From Paracoccaceae bacterium (GTDB taxonomy: Bacteria > Pseudomonadota > Alphaproteobacteria > Rhodobacterales > Rhodobacteraceae), in contig PWZT01000091.1 in the NCBI GenBank assembly GCA_003567315.1, positions 1 to 36,825 of the forward strand: 36,825 nt of DNA. The letters are read 5' to 3'. Positions 1-8,641 of the stretch are shown here, piece after piece. The position numbers and the translations under genes were made by a program. The notes under the pieces are model-generated. The model worked only from the letters and a program-made list of their open reading frames with translations. It was not told where the DNA came from and searched no databases. The first letter of the stretch is position 1. Each line of letters opens with the position of its first letter.

Positions 1-1307
1 AGAGGCTGGTAATGCTCCACGCAGGCCCGCGCCACCTCTTCGGGCAGCCCCGCTTCGCGCGCGTAATAGCTGCCCATCAGCCCCTGCAATTCGGGGAACT
101 CGCCCACCATATCGGAGCGCAGATCGGCCTTGGCCACCCGCGCGGCCTCGGCGGCCAGATCGGGCTTAGCACCCACCAGCGGCGCGATCTCGCGGGCCAG
201 CGCGGCGATGCGTTCCACGCGGTCGGCCTGGCTGCCGAGCTTGTTGTGAAATGTGACATTCTCGAGGCCAGCGCCCATGCCCTCCAGCCCCACGGATTTG
301 ACCACGCGTAGGTCATTTTCCCAGAAAAACTGTGCATCCGAGAGCCTTGCGGCCAGAACCTTCTGATTGCCTGCAAGGATCGTGGCACCATGATCAGCAG
401 TCTCGCGATTGGCGACTGTCACAAAGCCGACAATCTGCCCCGATTTCGGATCGCGCGCGGAAAAGAACTCCTGATGCTCGCGCATACTGGTCTGGAGCAC
501 TTCGGGCGGCAGGCCAAGGAACTCTTCGCCGATCCGCCCCATCAGCACGACCGGCCATTCCACCAGCCCCGCGACCTCTGCCAGCAGCCCCTTGTCCTCG
601 ACCAGTTCCAACCCTTGCGCGAAGGCCATATGGCTGGCTTCGTTCCAGATATGTTCGGCACGCTCGGCCGGGTCGAGGATGACATAGGCGCGCTTGAGCC
701 TGACCGCGTAGTCCTCGAACCCCGTCACTGTAAAGGCGTCGGGCGCCATGAAACGATGCCCGCGCGTGGTGTCGCCTGCGGTGATGCCATCGACGCTCAA
801 GGACACGATTTCGGTCCCGGCCTCGCGCGTCAGGATGCACAGGATCGCATGCAGCGGGCGCACCCAGCGCAAGCCGCCATCCCCCCAGCGCATCGACTTC
901 GGCCACGGGAAATTGCGGATGGTTTTTTCCAGCACCTCGGCCACGATGGCAGGCGCGGCGCGGCCCTCGGTCACGACAGTCGCGATATAGACCTGCCCCT
1001 TTTTGTCGTCGCGGATCTCGAGATCCGCCATCGTGAGCCCGGTCGATCGCAGAAACCCCTCGATCGCCTTGTCGGGCGCGCCCACCTTCGGACCACGGCG
1101 TTCCTCGCGCAGCGTCGGCGAGTGCTCGGAGAGGCCCTGAACGGCGAGCGCGAGCCTGCGCGGCGTGGCGAAAGCCTGCGCCTCGGCATAGGTCAGCCCT
1201 GCCTCTACCAGACCATCGGTCATCATCCGTTTGAGCGCGTCGCAGGCCCCGGCCTGCATGCGCGCCGGGATTTCCTCGGAGAAAAGCTCGATCAGAAGGT
1301 CAGCCAT
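1..1307 (-). CDS. glyS: glycine--tRNA ligase beta subunit, 3' part cut by window edge
   Basis: Beta subunit of the heterotetrameric (alpha2beta2) glycyl-tRNA synthetase, which charges tRNA-Gly in the cytoplasm. The 435 visible residues start MADLLIELFSEEIPARMQ and contain the family stretches ATPRRLALAV, MRWGDGGLRWVRPLH and FFWENDLR. Family members are usually about 690-750 residues, so roughly the C-terminal third (including the anticodon-binding part) lies beyond base 1. The start is the ATG at 1307, seven bases after the stop of the upstream small gene, so it is probably the third gene of the operon with glyQ. Identification is by recognised sequence and by glyQ upstream; confidence is high. 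The reading frame is open to the window edge with no internal stop. Confidence 0.95.
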   Translation of the reverse strand, partial: MADLLIELFSEEIPARMQAGACDALKRMMTDGLVEAGLTYAEAQAFATPRRLALAVQGLSEHSPTLREERRGPKVGAPDKAIEGFLRSTGLTMADLEIRDDKKGQVYIATVVTEGRAAPAIVAEVLEKTIRNFPWPKSMRWGDGGLRWVRPLHAILCILTREAGTEIVSLSVDGITAGDTTRGHRFMAPDAFTVTGFEDYAVRLKRAYVILDPAERAEHIWNEASHMAFAQGLELVEDKGLLAEVAGLVEWPVVLMGRIGEEFLGLPPEVLQTSMREHQEFFSARDPKSGQIVGFVTVANRETADHGATILAGNQKVLAARLSDAQFFWENDLRVVKSVGLEGMGAGLENVTFHNKLGSQADRVERIAALAREIAPLVGAKPDLAAEAARVAKADLRSDMVGEFPELQGLMGSYYAREAGLPEEVARACVEHYQP

Positions 1308-1314
1308 GAGAGTC

Positions 1315-1815
1315 TCAGCTTTCGGGGGGTGGGGGGCAGTCGGGCGGGACTGGATCGCCATCGAAATGCGCCGTGCCACATGGGTTGATCTGTTGCCAGG
1401 CATAGCCGCGCCCGTCCATCAGGATGACGACGCGATCAATACCGTATTCGATATGCGAAATCCCCGTGACCGCCCGCGCGCGGCCGTCCTCGAGCGCGGC
1501 CGTGAGCGCCCCAGCATCGAAACAGTCGAACCAATGCGGCGCGATCAGGGGGGTGGGGTCGGGGTAGGGCGTGAACTGGTCGGGGTTCGCGTCGATCTCG
1601 AAACAGGCGCGGTAGCGTATCGGGGAGCTGTCGGAGTCAATGCCGCGAAAATTCGTGACTGCGACATCCTGCGCGGCCAGCGCGCCGATGGGGGTCAGCG
1701 CGATATGGCTCTGCTCGGGCAGGCGGTCATAGAAGCCATAGACCTGCAGGTAATAGGCCCCGCCGCCTGCGAGCACCGTCGCGCCAAGCAAAAGGATGAC
1801 GAGCGCGCGTCCCAT
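1315..1815 (-). CDS. small membrane-anchored protein between glyQ and glyS (possibly DUF6446)
   Basis: A 166-residue protein. It starts with one hydrophobic segment (about residues 4-22, with little positive charge before it), followed by a soluble, probably periplasmic part containing four cysteines and ending in a proline-rich tail (PPDCPPPPES). Its ATG overlaps the glyQ stop by one base (TGATG), which suggests translational coupling, and glyS follows after seven bases. I recall an uncharacterised family, DUF6446, in this position in Rhodobacteraceae, but could not check it. No enzymatic motif is visible and the function is unknown. Lying between the two subunits of one enzyme is its most informative property. 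Confidence 0.85.
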   Translation of the reverse strand: MGRALVILLLGATVLAGGGAYYLQVYGFYDRLPEQSHIALTPIGALAAQDVAVTNFRGIDSDSSPIRYRACFEIDANPDQFTPYPDPTPLIAPHWFDCFDAGALTAALEDGRARAVTGISHIEYGIDRVVILMDGRGYAWQQINPCGTAHFDGDPVPPDCPPPPES

Positions 1816-2759
1816 CAGGCCGCAGCCCCGCCGGCTTCGGTTTGGACAAAGGCATCGGCGCAGAGCTTGGCCAGCGCACGCACGCGGCCGATATAGGCCT
1901 GACGTTCGGTCACCGAGATGACGCCGCGCGCATCAAGCAGGTTGAAAAGATGCGAGGCCTTGATGCATTGATCATAGGCGGGATGCGCCATGATATTGGC
2001 GCGTCCGCCGAATTTCGGGTCCTCTGCGTCAAACCCCAGCAGGCGCTGGCATTCGGCCTCGGCATCCCTGAAATGCTGAAAGAGTTTTTCAGTATCGGCA
2101 CCGTCGAAATTATGGCGCGAATATTCCTGCTCGGTCTGGCGGAACACATCGCCATAGCTCAGCGGAATGCGCGCATCGGGGGCGTTGAAGGGCATGTCCA
2201 TGACATGATCGACGCCCAGCACATACATCGCCAGCCGTTCCAGCCCATAGGTCAACTCACCCGAGACAGGGCGGCAGTCATGGCCACCGACCTGCTGGAA
2301 ATAGGTGAATTGCGACACTTCCATTCCGTCGCACCAGACCTCCCAGCCCAGACCCCAGGCGCCGAGCGTGGGGCTCTCCCAGTCATCCTCGACAAAGCGG
2401 ATGTCATGGAGTGCATCGTCGATCCCGATGGCGCGCAAGCTGCCGAGATAGAGGTCCTGCAGATCAGGGGGCGAGGGTTTGATGATGACCTGATATTGGT
2501 AGTAGTGCTGCAACCGGTTGGGGTTTTCGCCATACCGCCCGTCCGTGGGGCGGCGCGAGGGCTGCACATAGGCCGCAGCCCATGCTTTCGTGCCGAGCGC
2601 GCGCAGGGTCGTGGCCGGGTGAAAGGTGCCTGCGCCCACTTCCATGTCATAGGGTTGCAGAATGGCGCAGCCCTTTTCGGCCCAGTAGTTTTGCAGCCGC
2701 AGGATGATTTCCTGAAAGCACTGGGGCTTTTGTGATGTGGAATCAGTGCGCTCGTGCAT
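1815..2759 (-). CDS. glyQ: glycine--tRNA ligase alpha subunit
   Basis: Catalytic alpha subunit of the alpha2beta2 glycyl-tRNA synthetase (class II): glycine + ATP + tRNA-Gly gives Gly-tRNA. It has 314 residues, close to the usual 290-320. Highly conserved stretches visible: [17 protein letters not shown] near the N-terminus, [48 protein letters not shown], and [12 protein letters not shown]. The start at 2759 has an AAGGGG ribosome-binding site five bases upstream. It is the first gene of glyQ - small membrane protein - glyS and is divergent from the SPOR/pseudoprotease gene, with about 135 bases between them for both promoters. Identification is certain. Confidence 0.98.
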   Translation of the reverse strand: MHERTDSTSQKPQCFQEIILRLQNYWAEKGCAILQPYDMEVGAGTFHPATTLRALGTKAWAAAYVQPSRRPTDGRYGENPNRLQHYYQYQVIIKPSPPDLQDLYLGSLRAIGIDDALHDIRFVEDDWESPTLGAWGLGWEVWCDGMEVSQFTYFQQVGGHDCRPVSGELTYGLERLAMYVLGVDHVMDMPFNAPDARIPLSYGDVFRQTEQEYSRHNFDGADTEKLFQHFRDAEAECQRLLGFDAEDPKFGGRANIMAHPAYDQCIKASHLFNLLDARGVISVTERQAYIGRVRALAKLCADAFVQTEAGGAAA

Positions 2760-2894
2760 GGCGGCCCCTTGTCTTGCGCGCGGTTTCTCGTAAGCTCCGC
2801 CTCAATAGGCAAGCTCATGCTGAGGGTCAACGCACAAACCCCGGCTGTGAGATCGCGCCGCAGCTCGTGTTGTTCGAATAAGGAATATCAGGGA

Positions 2895-4685
2895 ATGGGA
2901 TTGATCACATGCCGCAGCGCTGTCTGGGCCGCCACAGTGTCCGTTGCTGCCATCCTGACGCTGGAGGCTGCGCAGGCGCAGGAGCAACGCTGGGTTCAGA
3001 TCGAGGCCCATCGCGACCTTGACGAGGCGCTGTCGCGCGCGCGGCAACTGAATGCCGAATTGGGCAATCTCAGCGGCTTTCGACTGCCAAGTGAGTGGTT
3101 TGCACTGAGTATTGGCCCGTTCGAGAGTGAAGGCGATGCGTTCGCAGTGCGCCGCCAATTGCGCGGCGAGCGGGCCATCCCGGCGGATGCCTTTGTCAGC
3201 AATGGCGCGGATTATCTCGACCAGATCTTCCCGGAAGACGGGTCCGTCGCGATGCCAGCCGACCCTCTGGCAGCTCTTGAAGACGAGAGCGCCGAAGACG
3301 TGATCGGTGACATCGCACTGGCAGAGCCGGAGCCTGAGCCGGAGCCGGAGCCTGAACCCGAGGAAACCCTGCGCGAGGCGCAGGCCTCCGAGCGCGCGCT
3401 CAGCCGCGACGAGCGGGCGGAATTGCAGACAGCTTTGCAGTGGTTCGGTTACTATACGATGGCGATTGACGCGGCCTTCGGCCCAGGAACCCGCCGTTCG
3501 ATGCGTGAATGGCAGGAGGATCAGGGCTATGAGGTGACCGGCGTGCTCACGACCCGCCAGCGCGCCGAATTGCTCGAGAGCTACGAGGCCGAACTTGCTG
3601 CGCTCGGCATGCAGCGGATGCGCGATGATCTGGCGGGGATTGAGATCGAGTTGCCGATGGCGATGGTTGATTTCGACCGCCACGAGACGCCTTTCGTGCA
3701 TTTCGAGGAGCGCGACGACAGCGGTGTGCAGGTGTTGCTGATCAGCCAGCCGGGCACGCAGGCGACCCTGTTCGGGCTCTACGAGATCATGCAGACGCTG
3801 GAGATCGTGCCGCTGGAGGGCGAGCGCGAACGTCGGCAGAACTCTTTCCTGCTGACAGGGCAGGATGACGATCTGCGCTCGCACACATTCGCGCAATTCC
3901 GCAATGGCGAGATCAAGGGCTACACTCTGATCTGGACGCCCGAGCGCGATGCGCAGATGGAACGTGTGCTGCCGATGATGGAAGCGAGCTTCAGCACCTT
4001 CAGCGGCACGCTGCCCGAAAGCGCGGGGCAGGCCAGCACAGTGCGGCGCTCGGCGCTCATGGCCGGGTTGGCGGTGCGCCAGCCGGATTTCTCGCGCTCG
4101 GGGTTTTACATTGATGCCACTGGCACGGTCCTGACAACCGCCGATGCTGTGGCGCAATGCGGGCGGGTGACGATTGACGAGGCGTATAATGCCCGCGTCG
4201 TGGCAATGGATGAAGCACTGGGGCTCGCCGTGCTCGAACCCGAGACTCCGCTGGTGCCGCTCGCCTTTGCACAGTTCCATGAGCGCGATGCGACCCTTGG
4301 GGCCGAGGTGCGCATCTCGGGCTTTTCGTTCGAGGATGTGATGTCGCGGCCTGTGCTGACCTTCGGGACAGTGGATGATCTGCAGGGGTTGAATGGCGAA
4401 GATGACCGGATGCGCCTGAGCGCCGAAATCCGGCAGGGTGATCTCGGCGGGCCAGTGTTCGGGCCGAATGGCGCGGTTATCGGGCTGTTGTCGGGGCAGC
4501 CGCAGGAGCAGGGGCGCGTGCTGCCCTCTGACGTGAATTTCGCGGTCAATTCTGCTGCGATTCGGAGCTTTCTCGAGGCCGAGAACATCTCCAGCGGCAC
4601 GTTGCGCGATGATGTTGCGGTGTCCCCCGAAATGCTGACGCGAATGGCGGGGGATCTGACCGTGCTGGTGTCTTGCTGGAATTGA
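2895..4685 (+). CDS. secreted SPOR/peptidoglycan-binding protein with a degenerate trypsin-like domain
   Basis: A 596-residue protein with an N-terminal signal peptide (hydrophobic run then AAQAQE at about residues 25-30). A SPOR-like domain follows at about 32-105, then an acidic Pro-Glu repeat linker (3319-3366), a peptidoglycan-binding-1 domain at about 169-232 (FGPGTRRSMREWQEDQG), a middle region, and a C-terminal trypsin/HtrA-like fold at about 395-590. By eye, all three catalytic positions are lost: the His of the usual TNxHV is Asp417 (TTADAV), the Asp before LAVL is Gly443, and the nucleophile motif GxSGGP reads GDLGGP with Leu517. It is therefore probably a non-proteolytic, wall-binding periplasmic protein. 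The frame stays open upstream to 2754, but 2895 is preferred because it gives a proper signal peptide and avoids overlap with glyQ. The role is unknown. Confidence 0.85.
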   Translation: MGLITCRSAVWAATVSVAAILTLEAAQAQEQRWVQIEAHRDLDEALSRARQLNAELGNLSGFRLPSEWFALSIGPFESEGDAFAVRRQLRGERAIPADAFVSNGADYLDQIFPEDGSVAMPADPLAALEDESAEDVIGDIALAEPEPEPEPEPEPEETLREAQASERALSRDERAELQTALQWFGYYTMAIDAAFGPGTRRSMREWQEDQGYEVTGVLTTRQRAELLESYEAELAALGMQRMRDDLAGIEIELPMAMVDFDRHETPFVHFEERDDSGVQVLLISQPGTQATLFGLYEIMQTLEIVPLEGERERRQNSFLLTGQDDDLRSHTFAQFRNGEIKGYTLIWTPERDAQMERVLPMMEASFSTFSGTLPESAGQASTVRRSALMAGLAVRQPDFSRSGFYIDATGTVLTTADAVAQCGRVTIDEAYNARVVAMDEALGLAVLEPETPLVPLAFAQFHERDATLGAEVRISGFSFEDVMSRPVLTFGTVDDLQGLNGEDDRMRLSAEIRQGDLGGPVFGPNGAVIGLLSGQPQEQGRVLPSDVNFAVNSAAIRSFLEAENISSGTLRDDVAVSPEMLTRMAGDLTVLVSCWN

Positions 4686-4725
4686 ATCGGGCGCGAGCGG
4701 GCGGGCTAACAACATCTTGAGTTTC

Positions 4726-4750
4726 CGGCGCAGCCGCCTATGCTGCGCCG
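4726..4750. promoter_or_regulatory. 8-bp hairpin enclosing a possible upstream start codon
   Basis: Inverted repeat CGGCGCAG (4726-4733) / CTGCGCCG (4743-4750) with a nine-base loop. The loop ends in the ATG at 4740, an alternative start of the dikinase-like gene. No T-run follows, so it is a weak terminator at best. It may shield the upstream ATG and favour the ATG at 4770. Confidence 0.5.
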
Positions 4751-4769
4751 CAGCTTGAGAAAGTCCCAG

Positions 4770-7310
4770 ATGCCCAAATACCTGACCCTCACCGATTACG
4801 CGCAGATCACCGGGTCTGCGCCAATCAAGCGCCAGACCCATGGATGGCGCGCCAAATGCCTGCAACGATTGGTGCGCCTGGACATGCCTGTCCCGCAGAC
4901 GATCTCGCTGTCCTTCGCAGCGGTGCGCGAGATTGCGACGGGTGCGCAGATGAATCTGCGCCATCTGCTCAGCCATTTCCCGCAAGGTCAGTTGCTCTCG
5001 GTGCGTCCATCTGCCGAATACCCCGAATGGGGCGGGCCAGCGGCGATCCTCAATATCGGGATCAATGACGAGAAACATGCCGAAATTTCGGCGATTTATG
5101 GCGAGCCGGTCGCAACCCGCATGTATCTGCGCTTCGTGCAGGCCTATGCCGCGCATGTCGCCCATCTCGACCCCGACATGTTTGACACACCCGAGCCAAG
5201 CCTGCCCGCCCTGCAAGCCGCGTTGCGCGACTACGAGATGGAGATGGAAGAGCCTTTCCCGCAATCGCCCGTCCAGCAGCTTGCGGATGTGCTGCGCTCC
5301 ATGGCGCGCGCTTGGGAGGGCACCTCGGCACGTTTGCTCAGACAGGCCAAGGGCGCGCCGGTAGAAGCCGGGTTGGGCCTTGTGGTGCAGGCCATGGCCG
5401 GCGGGGTCGGGGCAGGCGAGAGTGGGGCCGGGCTGATCCGCTTCATCAATGCCGACACGGGCGCGCCGCAGGTCACGGGGCGGTTCAAATCCTATGGTCT
5501 GCATGGGCTGGAGGCGATGGGCGATGATGCGGACGTGCTCTTTCTCACGCGCGACAAGCGAGGCCCATCGCTGGAAGAGCGCTGCCCCGAAGCTTTTGCC
5601 GAATTGTTGTGCCATGGCGCGCATGCGCGCGAGCGGTTGCGTGAGGAAATGGAGATCGAGTTCACGCTGGAAGACGGCAAGCTCTGGGTGCTGGATGCCG
5701 TGACAGTCCAGCGCTCCTCGCGCGCCTCGGTCCGGGTGGCGGTCGATCTGGCCAATGACGGTATTCTTGAGCGCGACGAGGCGCTGATGCGGATCGCGCC
5801 CAAAGCGCTGAGCGAATTGCTGCACCGGCAGGTCAATCCGCGCAAGCGCGCGGAGCTTTTCGTGCGTGGTCTGGCCGCAAGCCCCGGCGCTGCGATAGGG
5901 CGGATCGTGTTTTCCTCTACGGCAGCGCAGGCGCTGGCTGCGCGCGACGAGCCCTGCATCCTGATCCGGCGCGAGACGACGCCCGAGGATATTCGTGGCA
6001 TGCATGCGGCCCAGGCCGTTGTCACCGAACGCGGGGGCATGACGAGCCATGCCGCCGTGATCGGGCGCGGGCTTGGTGTGCCTTGCGTTGTGGGTGCGTC
6101 CCAATTGCAGATCGATGAGCGCCGCAAGACCGTGCGCGCGGGCGACCAGGTTTTTTCCGAAGGCGATATGCTGACCGTGGACGGCACGCATGGGCAGGTG
6201 CTGGTCGGTGCTGTGGATCTGTTGGAGCCTGCGCTCGATGATCGTTTCGTCACACTGCTCGACTGGGCCGATGCGCGGCGCGATATCGATATTCGCGCCA
6301 ATGCCGACACGCCCGCTGATGCCCGCATCGCGCGCGAGTTCAAGGCGCAGGGGATCGGGCTGTGCCGCACCGAACATATGTTCTTTGAGGATGATCGCCT
6401 GACACTGATGCGCGAGATGATTTTCGCTGATGCGCCCGAGGACCGCTCGGACGCGCTGGGCCGCCTCCTGCCGATGCAGCGCGCGGATTTCATCGAGCTG
6501 TTCGAGATCATGCAGGGCCAGCCCGTCTGCATCCGCCTGTTCGACCCGCCCCTGCATGAATTCCTGCCGCACTCGAAAGAGGGGCTGCGGTTCCTGGCCG
6601 ATGCGCTGGACAAGCCGCTCTCCGAGATCATGCGCCGCGCGGATGCGTTATCCGAATTCAACCCCATGCTGGGCATGCGCGGTGTGCGCCTTGGGGTGAC
6701 GATCCCCGAGATATACGAGATGCAGGTGCGCGCGATTTTCGAGGCGACTGTGGAACTCACGCGCCGCGAAACGCCCGTGGTCCCCGAGATCATGATCCCG
6801 CTGGTCTCTGCCATGCGTGAGGTCGAGTTGGTCAAATCGCGCATCGATGCGATCGCGGCGACAGTGCGCTCGCGGCTGGGGCTCGATTTCGATTATCGCA
6901 TCGGGGTGATGGTCGAGACGCCCCGCGCGGCGCTGCGCTCGGGCGATATTGCGCTGCACGCGTCGTTTCTGTCCTTCGGCACCAATGATCTGACGCAGAT
7001 GACATATGGTCTTTCGCGCGACGATGCCGGGCGCTTCATGTCGGATTACGTGCAGCAACAGGTTTTTCATGAGGACCCGTTCCATACGCTCGATCTCGAC
7101 GGGGTGGGTGAGTTGCTCCGGCTAGGTGCGGCGCGCGGGCGCGAGACCCGGCCTGAAGTCACGCTCTCGATCTGTGGCGAGCATGGCGGCAATCCGGATT
7201 CGATTCGTTTCTGTCGGGATCTCGGCTTCGATTATGTTTCGTGCTCGCCGTTCCGTGTTCCTGTCGCAAGGCTCGCCGCTGCGCAGCTTGTCATCGAGGA
7301 AGAAAGCTGA
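4770..7310 (+). CDS. pyruvate-phosphate-dikinase-like protein with degenerate ATP-grasp half
   Basis: An 846-residue protein with the three-part dikinase layout. The central phospho-His domain is intact (GGMTSHAAVIGRGLG, His427). So is the C-terminal PEP/pyruvate barrel: GLCRTEHMF, IRLFDPPLHEF, MVETPRAAL, SFGTNDLTQ, and ICGEHGG with catalytic Cys802. The N-terminal nucleotide-binding half aligns in length but has lost key residues. The GGKGA lysine region reads HGWRAK, the usual MPGMMDT loop reads EWGGPAA, and after the conserved Glu297 (EIEFT) the expected Gln of QTR twelve residues on is Asp309, with the Arg also replaced. Normal ATP + Pi + pyruvate chemistry is therefore doubtful, although annotation pipelines would call it ppdK. 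The ATG at 4740 is an alternative start. Confidence 0.85.
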   Translation: MPKYLTLTDYAQITGSAPIKRQTHGWRAKCLQRLVRLDMPVPQTISLSFAAVREIATGAQMNLRHLLSHFPQGQLLSVRPSAEYPEWGGPAAILNIGINDEKHAEISAIYGEPVATRMYLRFVQAYAAHVAHLDPDMFDTPEPSLPALQAALRDYEMEMEEPFPQSPVQQLADVLRSMARAWEGTSARLLRQAKGAPVEAGLGLVVQAMAGGVGAGESGAGLIRFINADTGAPQVTGRFKSYGLHGLEAMGDDADVLFLTRDKRGPSLEERCPEAFAELLCHGAHARERLREEMEIEFTLEDGKLWVLDAVTVQRSSRASVRVAVDLANDGILERDEALMRIAPKALSELLHRQVNPRKRAELFVRGLAASPGAAIGRIVFSSTAAQALAARDEPCILIRRETTPEDIRGMHAAQAVVTERGGMTSHAAVIGRGLGVPCVVGASQLQIDERRKTVRAGDQVFSEGDMLTVDGTHGQVLVGAVDLLEPALDDRFVTLLDWADARRDIDIRANADTPADARIAREFKAQGIGLCRTEHMFFEDDRLTLMREMIFADAPEDRSDALGRLLPMQRADFIELFEIMQGQPVCIRLFDPPLHEFLPHSKEGLRFLADALDKPLSEIMRRADALSEFNPMLGMRGVRLGVTIPEIYEMQVRAIFEATVELTRRETPVVPEIMIPLVSAMREVELVKSRIDAIAATVRSRLGLDFDYRIGVMVETPRAALRSGDIALHASFLSFGTNDLTQMTYGLSRDDAGRFMSDYVQQQVFHEDPFHTLDLDGVGELLRLGAARGRETRPEVTLSICGEHGGNPDSIRFCRDLGFDYVSCSPFRVPVARLAAAQLVIEEES

Positions 7311-7486
7311 CCTCTATAAATTATCTGCTTTGGTGAACATGTTAGGCGATCTGGCGTTGTCTTCGATCGCCGCGTAATCAGGCGATTTGCCCGGTTTCTG
7401 GACCTTTCGCGCATTTTCTGCTACCAGATCAAAGCTTAGTGATGATGATTTGACAGGGGCAGGGGCGCGAATTCGCTGCGCTCGTG

Positions 7487-8536
7487 ATGAAAATGACTGG
7501 TTCTTGGAGAACATCGGCGGAATCGTCTGATGACCGCTCACCTTTGTTGGTCGCGACAGCCTCGCACCACGCAACTCAAAAAACCCATTATTCCGGGCTT
7601 CGCAAGGGACTCACCTTTTCGGCGATCTGCGCATTTGCCGTCATGGTCGCGTTGCCAGTGGCGAGCTCCCGGGTCGAAGTCAGCACCCTGAATGAAGAGC
7701 TGCGCGGGAAGCTGGTGCACGCATCGATTCAGTATTCGAACCCGCTCAATCGCAACGCGGTTCTGAAGAATGCCCCCGCGCCGGAGGCGATCCGACCCGC
7801 CAGCCTGCCGGGGGATCAGGGCATTGACCTGCCGCTGGAACGGTTCGCTCTTCCGAAGACCGAAGGCAGGCAAGATTCCACTGCGCGGCAAGCCACCGAG
7901 GATAAGCCCGAGGCAGAAACTGCGCCGGAAATCCTTGCCTCGCTTCGTCCGCTGGCGCGTCCCGCCACCGAAGGAGTCTCTCCGCACCTCTCCACACATG
8001 GGGCAGGCGTGATGCCGGTCCCCCCTGTGGAAACGCTTGCGCCGCTGGTATCGAACCGCCCGCAAATCCGCCCGGCCGGGCTGGAGCGGCGCGTTGTTCA
8101 GTATAACCGCCGCTGGCTGCGCAACGTCGCAGCGCGTGACCTTTCAGAGCAGGAAGCCTGTCTGGCCACCGCCATTTATCATGAAGCGCGCGGCGAAAGC
8201 ATTCGCGGGCAATTCGCAGTGGCCGAGGTTATCCTGAATCGTGTGGACTCGCGCCAATTCCCCAACTCGATATGCGGTGTTGTCTATCAGGGTGTGCAGC
8301 AAGGACGGATCGGCGGGTGCCAGTTCAGCTTTGCCTGTGATGGCAACTCCGAGGCCCTGGCCAACCGAAGCTCGGCACGGATCGCGCGGCGCATCGCGCA
8401 AGTCATGTCGGATGGCGGCAATCGTGCCCTGACGCGGGGCGCGCTTTATTTCCACACGACGGCAGTGAATCCCCCCTGGGCCAGCCGCTTCACCCAGACC
8501 ACGCATATCGGCGCGCATCTCTTTTATCGGGGCTGA
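7487..8536 (+). CDS. SleB-type cell wall hydrolase
   Basis: A 349-residue membrane-anchored protein. One hydrophobic segment lies at about residues 39-60 (FSAICAFAVMVALPVA), followed by a proline-rich low-complexity linker. The C-terminal Hydrolase_2/SleB domain spans about residue 210 to the end, with IYHEARGE (probable catalytic Glu233), AEVILNRV, CGVVYQG, CQFSF and ALYFHT. The family cleaves peptidoglycan glycan strands as a lytic transglycosylase-type enzyme. This one probably acts in the periplasm in cell-wall turnover; it is not a spore gene here. GTG 7484, ATG 7487 and ATG 7493 are all possible starts, and none has a clear ribosome-binding site. A perfect -35 hexamer TTGACA sits at 7450-7455 without a convincing -10. 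Confidence 0.9.
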   Translation: MKMTGSWRTSAESSDDRSPLLVATASHHATQKTHYSGLRKGLTFSAICAFAVMVALPVASSRVEVSTLNEELRGKLVHASIQYSNPLNRNAVLKNAPAPEAIRPASLPGDQGIDLPLERFALPKTEGRQDSTARQATEDKPEAETAPEILASLRPLARPATEGVSPHLSTHGAGVMPVPPVETLAPLVSNRPQIRPAGLERRVVQYNRRWLRNVAARDLSEQEACLATAIYHEARGESIRGQFAVAEVILNRVDSRQFPNSICGVVYQGVQQGRIGGCQFSFACDGNSEALANRSSARIARRIAQVMSDGGNRALTRGALYFHTTAVNPPWASRFTQTTHIGAHLFYRG

Positions 8537-8614
8537 GCCAAGGCGCTGGCGTCGCATCCTGCGCGCGATAGGGCGCGAATTGTCATTGTGTTGTCGAATG
8601 TCGGCGTTAGACAA

Positions 8615-8641
8615 GGGCCATCTTCTCTCGAAAGATGGCCC
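8615..8641 (+). promoter_or_regulatory. 10-bp hairpin directly abutting the folB start codon
   Basis: GGGCCATCTT (8615-8624) and AAGATGGCCC (8632-8641) form a perfect 10-bp stem with the loop CTCTCGA. The ATG of folB begins at the very next base, and there is no Shine-Dalgarno sequence between. The structure would sit on the ribosome footprint, so it may control translation or act as an mRNA-level switch. No T-run follows, so it is not a normal terminator. Confidence 0.7.

Noticed and set aside
390..1388. A 332-codon plus-strand open frame at the left end
   Set aside because: Antisense to glyS, which is unambiguous on the minus strand although it runs off the window.
2802..6572. A 1256-codon open frame on the minus strand
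   Set aside because: It lies antisense across the pseudoprotease and PPDK-like genes. Its translation is rich in Arg/His/Gln with no domain, as expected from the shadow of GC-rich genes.
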